Shown: positions 26,469 to 36,109 of the stretch, piece after piece
Numbering within the stretch: position 1 is the stretch's first letter
How the letters are laid out: each line of letters begins with the position of its first letter
Source of the DNA: DATGJX01 sp963830545
GTDB lineage: Bacteria; Vulcanimicrobiota; Vulcanimicrobiia; Vulcanimicrobiales; Vulcanimicrobiaceae
NCBI GenBank assembly: GCA_963830545.1
Contig: CAWHMK010000001.1
Coordinates: 682,001 to 746,000, forward strand
DNA: 64,000 nucleotides
Direction of reading: 5' to 3'
Program-made: the position numbers and the translations under genes
Notes under the pieces: model-generated
The model's input: the letters and a program-made list of their open reading frames with translations, nothing else
Database searches by the model: none
What the model was told of the DNA's origin: nothing

Positions 26469-27945
26469 TCCCTGCTGTCCGGTATCCGATCGACGCGAAC
26501 GATTTTGTCTTTTTCTATCAGCCGCCCGAGAACGTCGAATCCGCCGATCACTTTCCCGAAGACGGTGAAATCGCGATCGAGGTGCAGCTGCGGCGAGAGC
26601 GTGATGTAGAATTGCGTGCCCGCGGAGTCGCGAATAGCGTGCGAATTCGGCGGATCGGTATAATCCAATCCCATTGAAATGACGTAGACTGTCCTGTTCG
26701 ATCGGATTTTCTTCCGCCGGAATCCTATACCCGGCGTCCCCGTTTCCGTTGCCGGTCGGATCGCCGGTCTGCACGACGAAATCGGGAACGATGCGAAACC
26801 ATGGATTGTTGTCGTAGTAGCCGCGGTTCGCGAGATTCAAGAAGTTTTCGACCGTGAGGGGTGCCCATTCGGGATAGAGTTCGACGTAGAGATTGCCCTC
26901 CGTCGTGACGATGCGCACGCGCGGATGCGGTCCGGCCGCCGGACCGGTGAACAACGACGCCGTGCGAGGTTGGAGACTGCGGCTGCGTGACGATTGCGTC
27001 CGGTTGCGGTGCCGCGGCCTTACCGCTGACGGGCGTTCGCGGCAATGCGGGCAAATATGCGAAACGATCCGGCAGCGGCGCCGGCGTGCGCACGCCTTGC
27101 GCAATCGCGGTGAGATGCTCGGTCATCTTGCCGCCCTGGAGCACCGTTATCGATTCGCGCGCCTGCTCTTGCACGCGCCACGAAGCGTCCCGAAGCAGGG
27201 GCTGCAACAGCGACAACGCGGATGCTTCGCCGCGTTTTCCGAACGCGCGCACCGCTTCGATGCGCACGACTTCGTCGCGATCTTTCAATCCGCGAGCAAG
27301 GACGTTTTCGGGCACCGTTTTCGCGTATCCGCGATAGAGCGTCCACATGATATGCCAGCGTACGTAAGGGTCCCGTTCGCGCGCATACGAATTTGCCAGG
27401 GCGCGCCAGGAGAGTGCACTCTGGGATGAGGCGGCGAAGCTTTCCAGCGTCGTCGCCGCGCGAGCGCGAATGATGGGCGCGGGCGACCTCAACAAAGCGA
27501 TCGTCAGCCGTGCCGCTTTCCGCTCCTGCATCTCACTGAAGACTCGCGCCGTTTCAAGCCGATCTGTCGCGTCCAATGCCGACGCGAGCACGGCACCACC
27601 GGTATCATGGAAAGCAGTCAGCACGCTGCTGCTCGCAGCGTTCGTTCCGATAAGACCCAGGCCGAAGACTGCAACCGCGCGCATGGCAGCGTCGGCATCT
27701 CTGCTGCGGCGTTCCAGCGGCAGTATGCCTGCCGGCTGCTTCGTTCGACCGATAGCCAGCGCGGCGCGAAGCGCAACCGGGCGGTCTTTCGAATTCAGCA
27801 ATTCGACGAGGCGGCCGTTCCCTAAAGAACGACTTTGCTCCAACTGCTCGATTTGGATGTACGCAGGCGGCGGGGGCGCTGAAGTGCCGAGCGCAAGCAC
27901 CAGAATAGACGGCAAAGCAGCCAACCGCACGGCCTTCTTAATCAA
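26465..27945 (-). CDS. HEAT-repeat protein fused to cyclophilin-type peptidyl-prolyl isomerase, two frameshifts
   Basis: About 493 residues after correction. N-terminal signal-like helix (KKAVRLAALPSILVLALGTS). HEAT repeats ~50-300 (LRAALAIGRTKQPAGILPL, EVVRIEAVRAFGKRGEASAL, WRVQEQARESITVL). A Pro-rich linker with a frame change around 26945-26975 follows, then a cyclophilin domain (VRIVTTEGNLYVELYPEWAP, TVENFLNLANRGYYD, FRIVPDFVVQTGDPTGNG); a second shift near 26675 leads to SAGTQFYITLSPQLHLD and FTVFGKVIGGFDVLG. Probably an extracytoplasmic folding factor. This pairing of HEAT repeats and cyclophilin in one chain is uncommon. Confidence 0.82.
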
Positions 27946-28047
27946 ATCAATACCAACTTTCCGGAGCGAACTTGCGTTCTAGTATATGGAGCATGAGATT
28001 GCCGTCCTTCTGGGGCGGCGCAAGAAACTGAGGATAGAGACTTTCAG

Positions 28048-28395
28048 ATGAACACACCGAACGGCCCGGCACCGAAGAAAGCCGGAGGTATGACGGTCCG
28101 GGAAGCCGGTCAAAAAGGCGGCGAGACGGTCAAGAAAAAGTACGGTCCCGAATTCTACGAGCAGATCGGGCGCAAAGGCGGCCAAGCGACAAAGCAAGCG
28201 CATGGCCATGCCTTTTACGAACAGATCGGCAAGAAGGGCGGCAAGAAAGGCGGCGAAGCGACTCGCGACCGCTACGGCCCGAACTTCTACGAGCAGATCG
28301 GGCAAAAAGGCGGCCAGAAAGTCAAGCAGCTTATCGAAGAAGGTAAACGTGCAGCAGCCGCAGCGGCCCAAGAACCGCAGAAAAAAGCCAGCTGA
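28048..28395 (+). CDS. KGG-repeat general stress protein
   Basis: 115 hydrophilic residues built of three ~20-residue repeats, each with FYEQIG followed by KGG (YGPEFYEQIGRKGGQATK, HAFYEQIGKKGGKKGGEATR, YGPNFYEQIGQKGGQKVK), preceded by REAGQKGGETVKKKYG. Such KGG (GsiB/con-10-like) proteins are disordered and are induced by desiccation, heat or general stress in many bacteria. Lys-rich and Ala-rich tail. The ATG is preceded by GAGGATAG. It is divergent from the HEAT-cyclophilin gene and followed by a secreted protein whose likely start overlaps its stop codon. Confidence 0.88.
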   Translation: MNTPNGPAPKKAGGMTVREAGQKGGETVKKKYGPEFYEQIGRKGGQATKQAHGHAFYEQIGKKGGKKGGEATRDRYGPNFYEQIGQKGGQKVKQLIEEGKRAAAAAAQEPQKKAS

Positions 28396-29144
28396 ACCGG
28401 GTAGCAATTCTCGCAATTGCGGCGGCGTCCACCGCCGCGGCAATCGGCGCGGGCCCACAAGCCGCCCGCGCTATTGTCGTGCCCACCCCTCCGCCGAACG
28501 CCGCGGTGCCGGCGGCAACGCCCACGCGCACGCCGAATCTGACGGTGCTTCCGCTGGATTCAAGCCTCTTTTTCGTACTCGACGGGACGATCAGTTCGCA
28601 GATGAAGCCCGGCTCGGCGGTGCGCGCGCATCTGCGCGATCCGCTCGTGCTGCGCGGCCGCACGATTGCAGCAGCCGGATCACCCGTGCAGATTCAAGTG
28701 TACGAAGCCACGCCCGCTCACATGGCCAATGAGGACGGCTCCGTCGACATTTATTTCGAACCGTTGATGCTCGGCGGCGGAAAAAGCATTCCGCTTACGA
28801 CGCCGACCGCACATATCGACCCGCATGTGAGCGCGGGAGCGTACAATACGCGAGCCGTTACCGATACCGTCGGCGACATCTTCATCCCGGGCCATTACTT
28901 CTATCACCTGCTGCGCAAGGGCCGCAACGTCGATCTCCACCCCGGCACGGTCTTGCGAGCGCGCACGGCGGCTTCGGTGATGCTGGCCGGCGGTGTAGTC
29001 GTCATCGCTACGCCTCAACCGTTCCTTACCGTTCGCGACACGCCGCATCCCGCGTTCGTTCCGGCGCCGCTGATTACGCCTCCGGGATTCCAAATGCCGA
29101 CGCCGAAGCCGTCGCCAAGCGTACATCCAACCAAAACACCCTAA
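28392..29144 (+). CDS. secreted Pro/Thr-rich protein of unknown function
   Basis: The frame from a CTG at 28392 (overlapping the KGG stop as CTGA) encodes VAILAIAAASTAAAIGAGPQ, a signal peptide. It continues with a Pro/Thr-rich linker and a domain (FFVLDGTISSQMKPGSAVRA, LVLRGRTIAAAGSPVQIQV, GSVDIYFEPLMLGGGKSIPL, VDLHPGTVLRARTAASVML) resembling beta-rich domains of exported proteins. It ends in a Pro/Ser/Thr tail. A GTG at 28479 would give a shorter product without signal peptide. The CTG start is inferred, not proven. About 250 residues; function unknown. Confidence 0.6.
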   Translation: MNRVAILAIAAASTAAAIGAGPQAARAIVVPTPPPNAAVPAATPTRTPNLTVLPLDSSLFFVLDGTISSQMKPGSAVRAHLRDPLVLRGRTIAAAGSPVQIQVYEATPAHMANEDGSVDIYFEPLMLGGGKSIPLTTPTAHIDPHVSAGAYNTRAVTDTVGDIFIPGHYFYHLLRKGRNVDLHPGTVLRARTAASVMLAGGVVVIATPQPFLTVRDTPHPAFVPAPLITPPGFQMPTPKPSPSVHPTKTP

Positions 29145-29163
29145 CATTCACCGGAGGTTTGCC

Positions 29164-29865
29164 ATGAAACGTGCGCTGTTCGCGCTCGCACTCTTCGCGT
29201 TCAGCGCCGTCGCAATCGGCGGCGGCATGACGACGGCGGCTACTCCAAAGCCGAAGCTCCCGAATACACCGCTTCCCAGCGAAGTCTCGTTCGTGCAGTC
29301 CGTCACCAAAGATCTGAACGCGCGTTTCCCCACGCCCGCCGATGCGGAAAAAGCCGGCTACTTCCGTTACAACAACGAAGACAACACCGGCGCGATCAGC
29401 TACGCCAATCTGCAGTGGAACAGCGCTGCGGATCCGGCTCATCCGCAGCCCAGCCAGCTCTGGTACGACGTGAAGGGTCATCTGCTCGGCGCCGATCTTT
29501 CCGTGCCGCTGACGGCGCAGAATAACGCCGCACCGCCGAATCTGTGGGGACTCGCGCCGGGCCGCTGGTCGAAATTTTCGCACCCGCACGTGCACTATAT
29601 TTTGCAGGGCACGACCGATTCCGCATACGGCCACGCCGTACGCGCCACCGCCTTTGAGAAAGACGGCGGCAGCCTCGAGAATCCGGCGGCAGCGCCGCTC
29701 GTGAAAATGGGCAAGGTCAAATCCGCGGATCAGGTCACGAAAGTTTTTACGTTTCCCGCACAGTGGGACGTGGAAGTTTGGTTGACGCCGAATCCGCTCG
29801 GGGCGTTCGCGGATACGAATCCGCTCGTCAAACCCAGCAAGAAAGCCGGCGCGGGAGAGATGTAG
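29164..29865 (+). CDS. secreted hypothetical protein, 233 aa
   Basis: ATG with CCGGAGG upstream; MKRALFALALFAFSAVAIGG is a clear signal peptide. The mature part has GYFRYNNEDNTGAISYANL, QLWYDVKGHLLGADLSVPL and KFSHPHVHYILQGTTDSAYG with a His-Pro-His-Val-His cluster that could bind metal, then TKVFTFPAQWDVEVWLTPNP. Family not recognised. It sits 19 bases after the Pro/Thr-rich secreted protein, probably in one operon with the KGG protein, and converges on the gene at 29875. Confidence 0.75.
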   Translation: MKRALFALALFAFSAVAIGGGMTTAATPKPKLPNTPLPSEVSFVQSVTKDLNARFPTPADAEKAGYFRYNNEDNTGAISYANLQWNSAADPAHPQPSQLWYDVKGHLLGADLSVPLTAQNNAAPPNLWGLAPGRWSKFSHPHVHYILQGTTDSAYGHAVRATAFEKDGGSLENPAAAPLVKMGKVKSADQVTKVFTFPAQWDVEVWLTPNPLGAFADTNPLVKPSKKAGAGEM

Positions 29866-29874
29866 CGAACGGCG

Positions 29875-30526
29875 CTACTTCAGAACCGAGCAGCGGTTCG
29901 AGACGAGCGTGATCGCGGAGTCCGCGGCTGCGTTTTCCGCTCGGTCGATCACGTCTCTCTGCCCGTCGAAGCGCAGATAACTCTTGATGTCGCGCATTTC
30001 GGCGGGTAGCTGCTGCTCGGAGAGCTCTTGCTGCCACACGTCCAAATTCGACGGCGGCCGGTAATCGATCATCGCGTGCACGACTCCCTCGAGATCGCTC
30101 GCGAGCTGCATCTGCTTGTTGTACGCGAGCTGCAGTTTTTCGGCGATCTGATGGATCTGATGCGAGTCTTGCGGGTCTTTCGTCAGCGTTTCGCCCTGAC
30201 GAAACTGATTGATCTGCTGCTGCATGAACGGCAGACTGGATTGCAGATCGCCGACGTACTTTATGAGTTTGATCCGCACGCCGCTGTAGCGCACCTGATA
30301 ATCGGGATGATGGAAGACGTCGTTCAAATCGATCAGTTGCGGATCGACCGCGTCGAGCGTTCGATCGTTGGCGAGCATCGGCTGCACCGCAGCGTTGAAA
30401 TGCTGCGCGATCGACGTGCAAAAAGGCGTCGAACGCACCGTGGCAATCGTCCGCGAGCTGGCTCGAAGCCGCCGGTGACGCGGACGGGGTGGGATTCGCA
30501 ACCGCCGCCAGGAGCGCGATTGCCAA
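29875..30526 (-). CDS. secreted helical hypothetical protein, frameshifted
   Basis: From a TTG at 30526 comes a signal peptide (IALLAAVANPTPSASPAASS) and DDCHGAFDAFL. After a one-base shift near 30415 the protein continues as SIAQHFNAAVQPMLANDRTL, IDLNDVFHHPDYQVRYSGVR, LIKYVGDLQSSLPFMQQQIN, HQIAEKLQLAYNKQMQLASD and ELSEQQLPAEMRDIKSYLRF, with a Cys near each end. About 217 residues, mostly helical. It starts four bases after the rpoD stop. Family not recognised. Confidence 0.65.
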
Positions 30527-30530
30527 GACC

Positions 30531-31724
30531 TTACTCGTTGCTCCAGTAATCCTTGAGCGCTTTGCCGCGCGAGGGGTGGCGAAGCTTACGCAACGCTTTG
30601 GCCTCGATTTGACGAATGCGCTCGCGCGTCACGCCGAACTCTTGCCCGACTTCCTCCAGCGTACGTTGATGACCGTCTTCCAGGCCGAAGCGCAGAACCA
30701 GTACCTTGCGCTCGCGCTCCGTGAGGTTTTGCAGCACGTCTTGCATCTTTTCTTTGAGAAGCATGACGGAGGCAGCCTCCGCCGGCGCGACCGCTTCCTG
30801 GTCTTCGATGAAGTCGCCCAGATGCGAGTCTTCCTCTTCGCCGATAGGCGTTTCGAGAGAGATCGGTTCTTGGCTGATCTTGATGACCTCGCGGACCTTT
30901 TCCGGCGTCAGTCCCATCTCCGCGGCGATTTCTTCCACGGATGGATCGCGGCCGAGCTCCTGCAGCAGCTGGCGAGAAATTTTGATGAGGCGGTTGATCG
31001 TCTCGACCATGTGCACCGGAATGCGGATCGTGCGCGCCTGATCGGCGAGCGCGCGCGTAATGGCCTGACGGATCCACCACGTTGCGTAGGTGGAAAACTT
31101 GTATCCTTTGCGATAGTCGAATTTTTCGACGGCGCGGATGAGGCCGAGATTCCCCTCCTGGATGAGATCGAGAAATAGCATGCCGCGGCCCACGTATTTC
31201 TTCGCGATCGAAACGACCAATCGAAGATTCGCCTCGGTGAGCTGGCGCTTCGCTTCTTCGCCTTGGCCGACGACGACTTGGTTCGCCGTCCCGTTGTTTG
31301 CAATCTCCCGTTCGCCCGCCTCGATTTTCATTGCGAGATTTTTCTCGTCTTCCATGGAGAGCAGCGGGACGCGGCCGATCTCTTTGAGATACATTCGAAC
31401 CGGATCGTCCAGCGACAAACCGACCGAAAATGTCTCTTGGGCGGCCTCCTCGGCTTCCTCGGGTTTCTCTTCCTCGGCTTCTTCGACGACCTCGACGCCC
31501 GCCGCGTTCAAATCGGTCATCAAATCTTCGAAGATCTCGGCTTCGTTCAATTCCTCACGCGTTTCCGCAAGGCGGCCGACTTCCAAATTGATCTCGTCCA
31601 GCGTGATCGAGCCGCGTTTTTTGCCGCGCTCGAGCAGCCGCTTCTTCAGCTCTTCCACCGTAGTGGGCGCCGGTTCGGCCGTTGCCGTTGCGCCGTTTGC
31701 GCTCGCCGCTTTCTTGCGTGCCAT
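30531..31724 (-). CDS. rpoD: primary sigma factor RpoD (sigma-70)
   Basis: 397 residues. A Glu-rich N-terminal region (1.1-like, EVVEEAEEEKPEEAEE) is followed by region 1.2 (DDPVRMYLKEIGRVPLL), region 2 (NLRLVVSIAKKYVGRGMLFL, KGYKFSTYATWWIRQAITRA), region 3 (RIPVHMVETINRLIKISRQL) and region 4 (LTERERKVLVLRFGLEDG, TLEEVGQEFGVTRERIRQIE). It directs RNA polymerase to housekeeping promoters. A strong AAGGAGGTGA precedes the ATG. It follows dnaG by 25 bases, the conserved dnaG-rpoD order. Confidence 0.98.
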   Translation of the reverse strand: MARKKAASANGATATAEPAPTTVEELKKRLLERGKKRGSITLDEINLEVGRLAETREELNEAEIFEDLMTDLNAAGVEVVEEAEEEKPEEAEEAAQETFSVGLSLDDPVRMYLKEIGRVPLLSMEDEKNLAMKIEAGEREIANNGTANQVVVGQGEEAKRQLTEANLRLVVSIAKKYVGRGMLFLDLIQEGNLGLIRAVEKFDYRKGYKFSTYATWWIRQAITRALADQARTIRIPVHMVETINRLIKISRQLLQELGRDPSVEEIAAEMGLTPEKVREVIKISQEPISLETPIGEEEDSHLGDFIEDQEAVAPAEAASVMLLKEKMQDVLQNLTERERKVLVLRFGLEDGHQRTLEEVGQEFGVTRERIRQIEAKALRKLRHPSRGKALKDYWSNE

Positions 31725-31749
31725 GCTTTTTTAACTCACCTCCTTTCGG

Positions 31750-33545
31750 CTACTTCTTCAACTTCGCAACCAGGGTGTCGAATTCGTCCCGCATTGCAGA
31801 GTCCACACTTTGCCCCGCCATGACCAATTCGTCAATTTGCCGGGACAACTCCTGATAACGCCGGCGCTCCTCGTCGAGTTGCAGGCGCTGGACGACCCGG
31901 TCCAGATGCGCCCGGCGCTGGGCGGAGTCCTGGTAGCGAACCGTCGAACTGCGGTCCCGCTGCCCAAGCGAGGCTGAGCACCTCCATGCTCTCGTTATCG
32001 TCCGCAAAGAGTACGAAAGCATCCGCCGTATCGCTCACGCGCTCCGCGTTCTCCACCAGCCCCGCGTATATCCGAGCATACGTTTCGCTGCGGAAGCGCT
32101 CGACCGGAATGCGGTCGCTGTATTCGCGCACCAGTTGCGGCTCTTCCACCATGATTGCGAGCGCTTCACGTTCGAATGACGACGGCTGCAGGCTGCGCGA
32201 GAGATGACGTGTCGCGGGAATCACGCCGGTCGATCGCGGCGCGAAATTCGCGCCATTTGCGAGAAAGCGGCTATTCCGGAGATCGTTCTCGTTGACCTTC
32301 AGGCGTTTGGCGATCCATACACGCCACCGGTCCCATTCAACTTGCGGCGTCATGCGACGAATCAACACCTCTGCTTGCGCCGCGATACTTCCGGGCGAAT
32401 CGAAACCGCGCTGGAGGCGATCCGCTTCTCCCTCCAATCGGAATTCGATTGCCGGCTTGGCTGCTTGAAGAAGCTCGCGAAATCCGGCCGCACCATGCTC
32501 GCGAACGTAGCTGTCCGGGTCCGAGCCTGCGGGCAGTGTGACGATTCGCACGCCGGAGCCGGCGTGCTCGACGACGTGCACGGCAATGTCGACGGCTTTC
32601 CCTGCGGCCGCGTTTCCGGCCGTGTCGCCGTCGAAACAAAGAAAGATCCCGTCGGCATATTTGCGCAGCTCTTTGGCCTGATCTTCCGTGAACGCGGTTC
32701 CGAGCGAAGCGACCGCGTTTTCGAAGCCCGCCTGATGAAGCGCGATGCAATCGAGATAGCCCTCGACGACGATCAGCGTACGATCTTGCGAGGCGGCGCG
32801 CCGGGCGAGATTGAGCGCGAAGAGATGACGCCCTTTCGTGTAGACCGGAGTCGTCGAGGTGTTCAGATATTTCGGCTCTCCGCTCCCAAGCGTGCGCCCT
32901 CCGAATGCGATCACCTCACCTGTGGTCGCGTAGGTCGGCACCATCAAGCGGTCGCGGTAGAAATCGTAATAGCCGCCGCGCTCGCCGCGTTTCACCAGGC
33001 CGGCTTTTTCGGCAACCGCTAGATCGACGCCGCCGCGCTGGAGTCTCTCCGGTAAGCGCGTTCCAGGCATCGGGCGCATAACCGATGTGAAATTTCTCGA
33101 CGGCGCCCTGCGAGATGCCGCGGCCCTCGCAATACGCGCGCGCAGACGCGCCGGATACATCGCGCAGCATGCGTTCGAAAAACGCTGCGGCGATTTGGTT
33201 CGCTTCGTAAATCGCCTCACGTTCGTTGCGCGATCGAAGCATTTGGGGATTTTCCGGCTCGAGTTCGATGCCCGCTTTTTGCGCGAGCATGCGCACGGCG
33301 TCGGGAAAAGAGAGGTTTTCGAGTTTGGAGATAAACGTGATGACGTCGCCGCCTGCGCCGCAGCCGAAACACTTGAAAAACCCTTTGTCGGGATGAACGT
33401 GAAACGACGGCGTCTTCTCCGTATGAAACGGGCACAGGCCGACCAGATCGTTTCCACGCTTACGCAGCGAAACGTACGACCCGATGAAGGTCGCGATGTC
33501 GATGCGAGCGTGAATCTCCCGGACGGCGCCTTGGTCGAATCTCAT
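31750..33545 (-). CDS. dnaG: DNA primase DnaG, two frameshifts
   Basis: About 598 residues. CHC2 zinc finger (LCPFHTEKTPSFHVHPDKGF, KCFGCGAGGDVITFI), the primase N-terminal domain and TOPRIM (LIVVEGYLDCIALHQAGFEN, GIFLCFDGDTAGNAA), then the helicase-binding domain. The frame slips near 33050 (between YAPDAWNAL and RLQRGGVDLAVAEKAGL) and near 31972 (before RSSTVRYQDSAQRRAHLDRV); the true end is ELVMAGQSVDSAMRDEF...AKLKK at 31750. Because dnaG is essential, these shifts are almost certainly sequence errors. It synthesises primers at replication forks. Confidence 0.95.
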
Positions 33546-33586
33546 TGGGCAGGTGACTACTTCGCCGCGGTTGGAAGAACTCCGGG

Positions 33587-34834
33587 ATGAAACGGATTTA
33601 CGATCCGGTCCACCACTTCATCGAACTGACGGCCGCCGAGGCGCGGCTGCTCGACTGCGCCGTCCTGCAGCGGCTGCGCCGTCTGCGTCAGCTGGGTCTG
33701 GCGTATCTGGCGTTCCCTTCTGCGGAACACTCGCGATTCAGCCATGCGCTGGGCGCGCTCGCAATGGGCACGCGCGCCTTCGATCAGCTCGTGCGAGACG
33801 CACGTGAATTTTTCGTAAACGACGCCGACGCCGCGTACCAGCGGCGCTTGGTGAGGGCTGCGCTCATCCTGCACGACATCGGACACGGCCCGTTCAGCCA
33901 CGCCTGCGAGGAGGTTCTGGGCATCCGGCACGAGGAGCGTACGCGAGCCATTCTCGATCTTCCGGAAGTGCGCGCGCACCTCGGCGAGCTGGACGTCGAT
34001 GCGAAGCACGTGCTCGATCTCATTCTGGGTTCCCGCGAAACGCCATATCCCGTGCTCGCCGAGCTGGTGAGTGGCCCAAACCTGGACGCCGATCGCATGG
34101 ATTATCTGCTGCGCGACGCGTATTTCACCGGCGTGAGCAGCGGGCGCTACGACGCGGATCAGTTGGTCGCCTCACTGCGCATTTTCGAAATCCCGTCGAC
34201 CAATACTCGACAAGCGCACGGTGCGCTTGCCATGGGAATCGACCGGCGAGGGGTCGTCGCGCTCGAGTCGTTCGTCCTGGCGCGCTACATGATGTTCGCA
34301 TCAGTCTATTTCCATCACACGACCCGCATGTTCGAACGCATTCTGCAGCGCGTGCTGCGCGAACTGTGGCCCGATCCGCACCGCCTCGATCCGATCGACG
34401 AGTTTCTCCGCTGGGACGATTTCCGGGTGCTGAACGAGCTCAGCGAAGCACCTTCCGAGGCGGCGCGCGCTTTGCGCGAACGGTTGCGGCTCTTTGCGGT
34501 TGCGGCGGAATTCAACGCCGAGCACGATCTGCGCGTATTCGAGCGCTGTGAGGCTGCGCTGCGCGAGCGCTACGGCCGCGATGCGGTGTGGAGCGACGAG
34601 CAATCGCAGTTGATCCACCGGCTTCCACTACAAGCCGACGCGGAAAGCAAAACGGTATGGGTTGGTACGGCGTCCGGTTCGGTCGTCGATGCGCGCGAGG
34701 CTTCCGATCTCATCGCAAAACTTTCCGGAAAGGCGCACTGGCGCAAACTCTTCGTCGAACGCAGCCGCGTGGACGTCGCGGAAGCTCGCCGTATTTGCCG
34801 CGACCTCGCGGGGGCGGCGACCTTGTCATCGTGA
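33587..34834 (+). CDS. HD-superfamily phosphohydrolase (dGTPase/SAMHD1-like)
   Basis: 415 residues. It begins MKRIYDPVHHFIELTAAEAR, the hallmark of this HD family (IYDPVHG-type start). Metal-binding residues: H in FPSAEHSRFSHALGA, HD in ALILHDIGHGPFSHACEE and D in PNLDADRMDYLLRDAYFTGV. Members hydrolyse nucleoside triphosphates or related phosphoesters in the cytoplasm. It is divergent from dnaG with a 41-base gap. Its last codons (LSS and stop) come from a repeated TTGTCATCGTGA element. Exact substrate not determinable from sequence. Confidence 0.9.
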   Translation: MKRIYDPVHHFIELTAAEARLLDCAVLQRLRRLRQLGLAYLAFPSAEHSRFSHALGALAMGTRAFDQLVRDAREFFVNDADAAYQRRLVRAALILHDIGHGPFSHACEEVLGIRHEERTRAILDLPEVRAHLGELDVDAKHVLDLILGSRETPYPVLAELVSGPNLDADRMDYLLRDAYFTGVSSGRYDADQLVASLRIFEIPSTNTRQAHGALAMGIDRRGVVALESFVLARYMMFASVYFHHTTRMFERILQRVLRELWPDPHRLDPIDEFLRWDDFRVLNELSEAPSEAARALRERLRLFAVAAEFNAEHDLRVFERCEAALRERYGRDAVWSDEQSQLIHRLPLQADAESKTVWVGTASGSVVDAREASDLIAKLSGKAHWRKLFVERSRVDVAEARRICRDLAGAATLSS

Positions 34835-34947
34835 GGCTGGCAAACGCGCTGTCATCGTGAGCGTGTCGAACGACCCCGAGCCCGTCGAGGGGCACGCGGA
34901 TCGCGGGCTTCGACTGCTCGGCCATGCTTCGACACGCTCAACGTGAC
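34823..34947. repeat. REP-like inverted repeat at gene end
   Basis: Two GTCATCGTGAG cores (34825 and 34851) are followed by GCGTGTCGAACGACC. The opposite arm TTCGACACGCTCAACGTGAC (34928-34947) matches the left arm at 17 of 20 bases in inverted order. A relative of the same core lies at 43546-43570. The first core supplies the stop codon of the HD hydrolase gene. This is the size and placement expected of repetitive extragenic palindromes. Confidence 0.75.
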
Positions 34948-34955
34948 GAATACGA

Positions 34956-36083
34956 TTACGACGATTTCAGGAACGAGTCGAACGCCGCGAGGGCTTCGTC
35001 CATCCCGTATCGGCCGTAGCCGATGCGAAAGCGATCCGGCGGGCTGGGCAGCAGATTGCTGCGGTACAGCGACGCGGGTAAGAGTAATACTCCGCCACGT
35101 TCGACGAGCTGCGCGCAGAAATGTTCCACGCCGTCCGACCCGAGGTAGCGCGGATACGCGATGCAGCCTCCATCCGGCGAATACCAGTCGAACCGGTCCT
35201 CATGACGGGCAAAAAATGCGTCGAGCTTGGCGAGGTTGCTCGAGGCCAAATCGCGATTGCGGGCAAGAATCCGATTTCGGCCTTTGAGCGCGATGCACGC
35301 CAGAATCTCGCTCGGCGCGGAATTGCAGATTGAGAGATAGTGCTTGAGCTGCACCATGCGTGTACGCGCGTCTCGATCGCGGCACGCAATCCAGCCGACG
35401 CGCAGACCCGGCAATCCGTACGCCTTGGAGACGACGTTGAGCGACAACGCGCGTTCGTACAAATCCGACGCCTGAGGTAAGCGTTTGCGATCGTCGCGCT
35501 CGATTCCGCGATATACTTCGTCGCTGAAAAGATAGATGCCGCGCTCGCGGCAGATTTCGACGACGCGGTCGAAGGTAGCCGCGCCCACGATTCTGCCCGT
35601 CGGATTGTTCGGAAAATTCACGGCGACGACTCGAGTGTTCGGTCGAAGAGCCGCGTGCAGCTCGTCCAGATCGAGATGCCAGCCGTTTTGCGCGTGCAGC
35701 GCGATTCCGCTGACCTGGCAGATCGAACTCGGAACGCTCTCCATCGACTGATAGTTCGGAACCAATACGACCGCGTGATCTTCCGGCCCGAGCAGCGCGT
35801 GCATCGCGCAGTAGAGCCCTTCTTCCGCACCGGCAAAACAGAGGACTTCCTCGGCGCTCACCGTTTCGTACGTATCGGCGACGGCGCGCCGCAGCTCGGC
35901 CGTCCCTTCGCTCGGAATGTAGCCCAGAGTCAGGGCATTCCAACGTTTGAGGTCCTCGGCATCAGCCATCTCCAGCAATGCATCGAGCGTCAGCGTTTGC
36001 GCGTCGGATGCCGTGAGATGATGGCGCGCTTTGAATTCCCAAATTCCGAAATAAGACTCGAGGCGAAACTCCGGCAGCATCAT
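34956..36083 (-). CDS. PLP-dependent class I/II aminotransferase
   Basis: 375 residues, fold-type I. N-terminus FRLESYFGIWEFKARHHLTA, substrate and cofactor motifs AVNFPNNPTGRIV, YLFSDEVYRGIE and the PLP lysine in LNVVSKAYGLPGLRVGW, and C-terminal Arg in RFRIGYGR. The ESYFGIWEF start is typical of a subgroup of unknown specificity related to capreomycidine-synthase-like enzymes. Cytoplasmic. It lies alone between the HD hydrolase (convergent) and a small secreted protein gene (same strand, 26 bases upstream). Confidence 0.88.
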   Translation of the reverse strand: MMLPEFRLESYFGIWEFKARHHLTASDAQTLTLDALLEMADAEDLKRWNALTLGYIPSEGTAELRRAVADTYETVSAEEVLCFAGAEEGLYCAMHALLGPEDHAVVLVPNYQSMESVPSSICQVSGIALHAQNGWHLDLDELHAALRPNTRVVAVNFPNNPTGRIVGAATFDRVVEICRERGIYLFSDEVYRGIERDDRKRLPQASDLYERALSLNVVSKAYGLPGLRVGWIACRDRDARTRMVQLKHYLSICNSAPSEILACIALKGRNRILARNRDLASSNLAKLDAFFARHEDRFDWYSPDGGCIAYPRYLGSDGVEHFCAQLVERGGVLLLPASLYRSNLLPSPPDRFRIGYGRYGMDEALAAFDSFLKSS

Positions 36084-36109
36084 ACCGCCGGAGCTTCGCG
36101 TTGTTTGCC

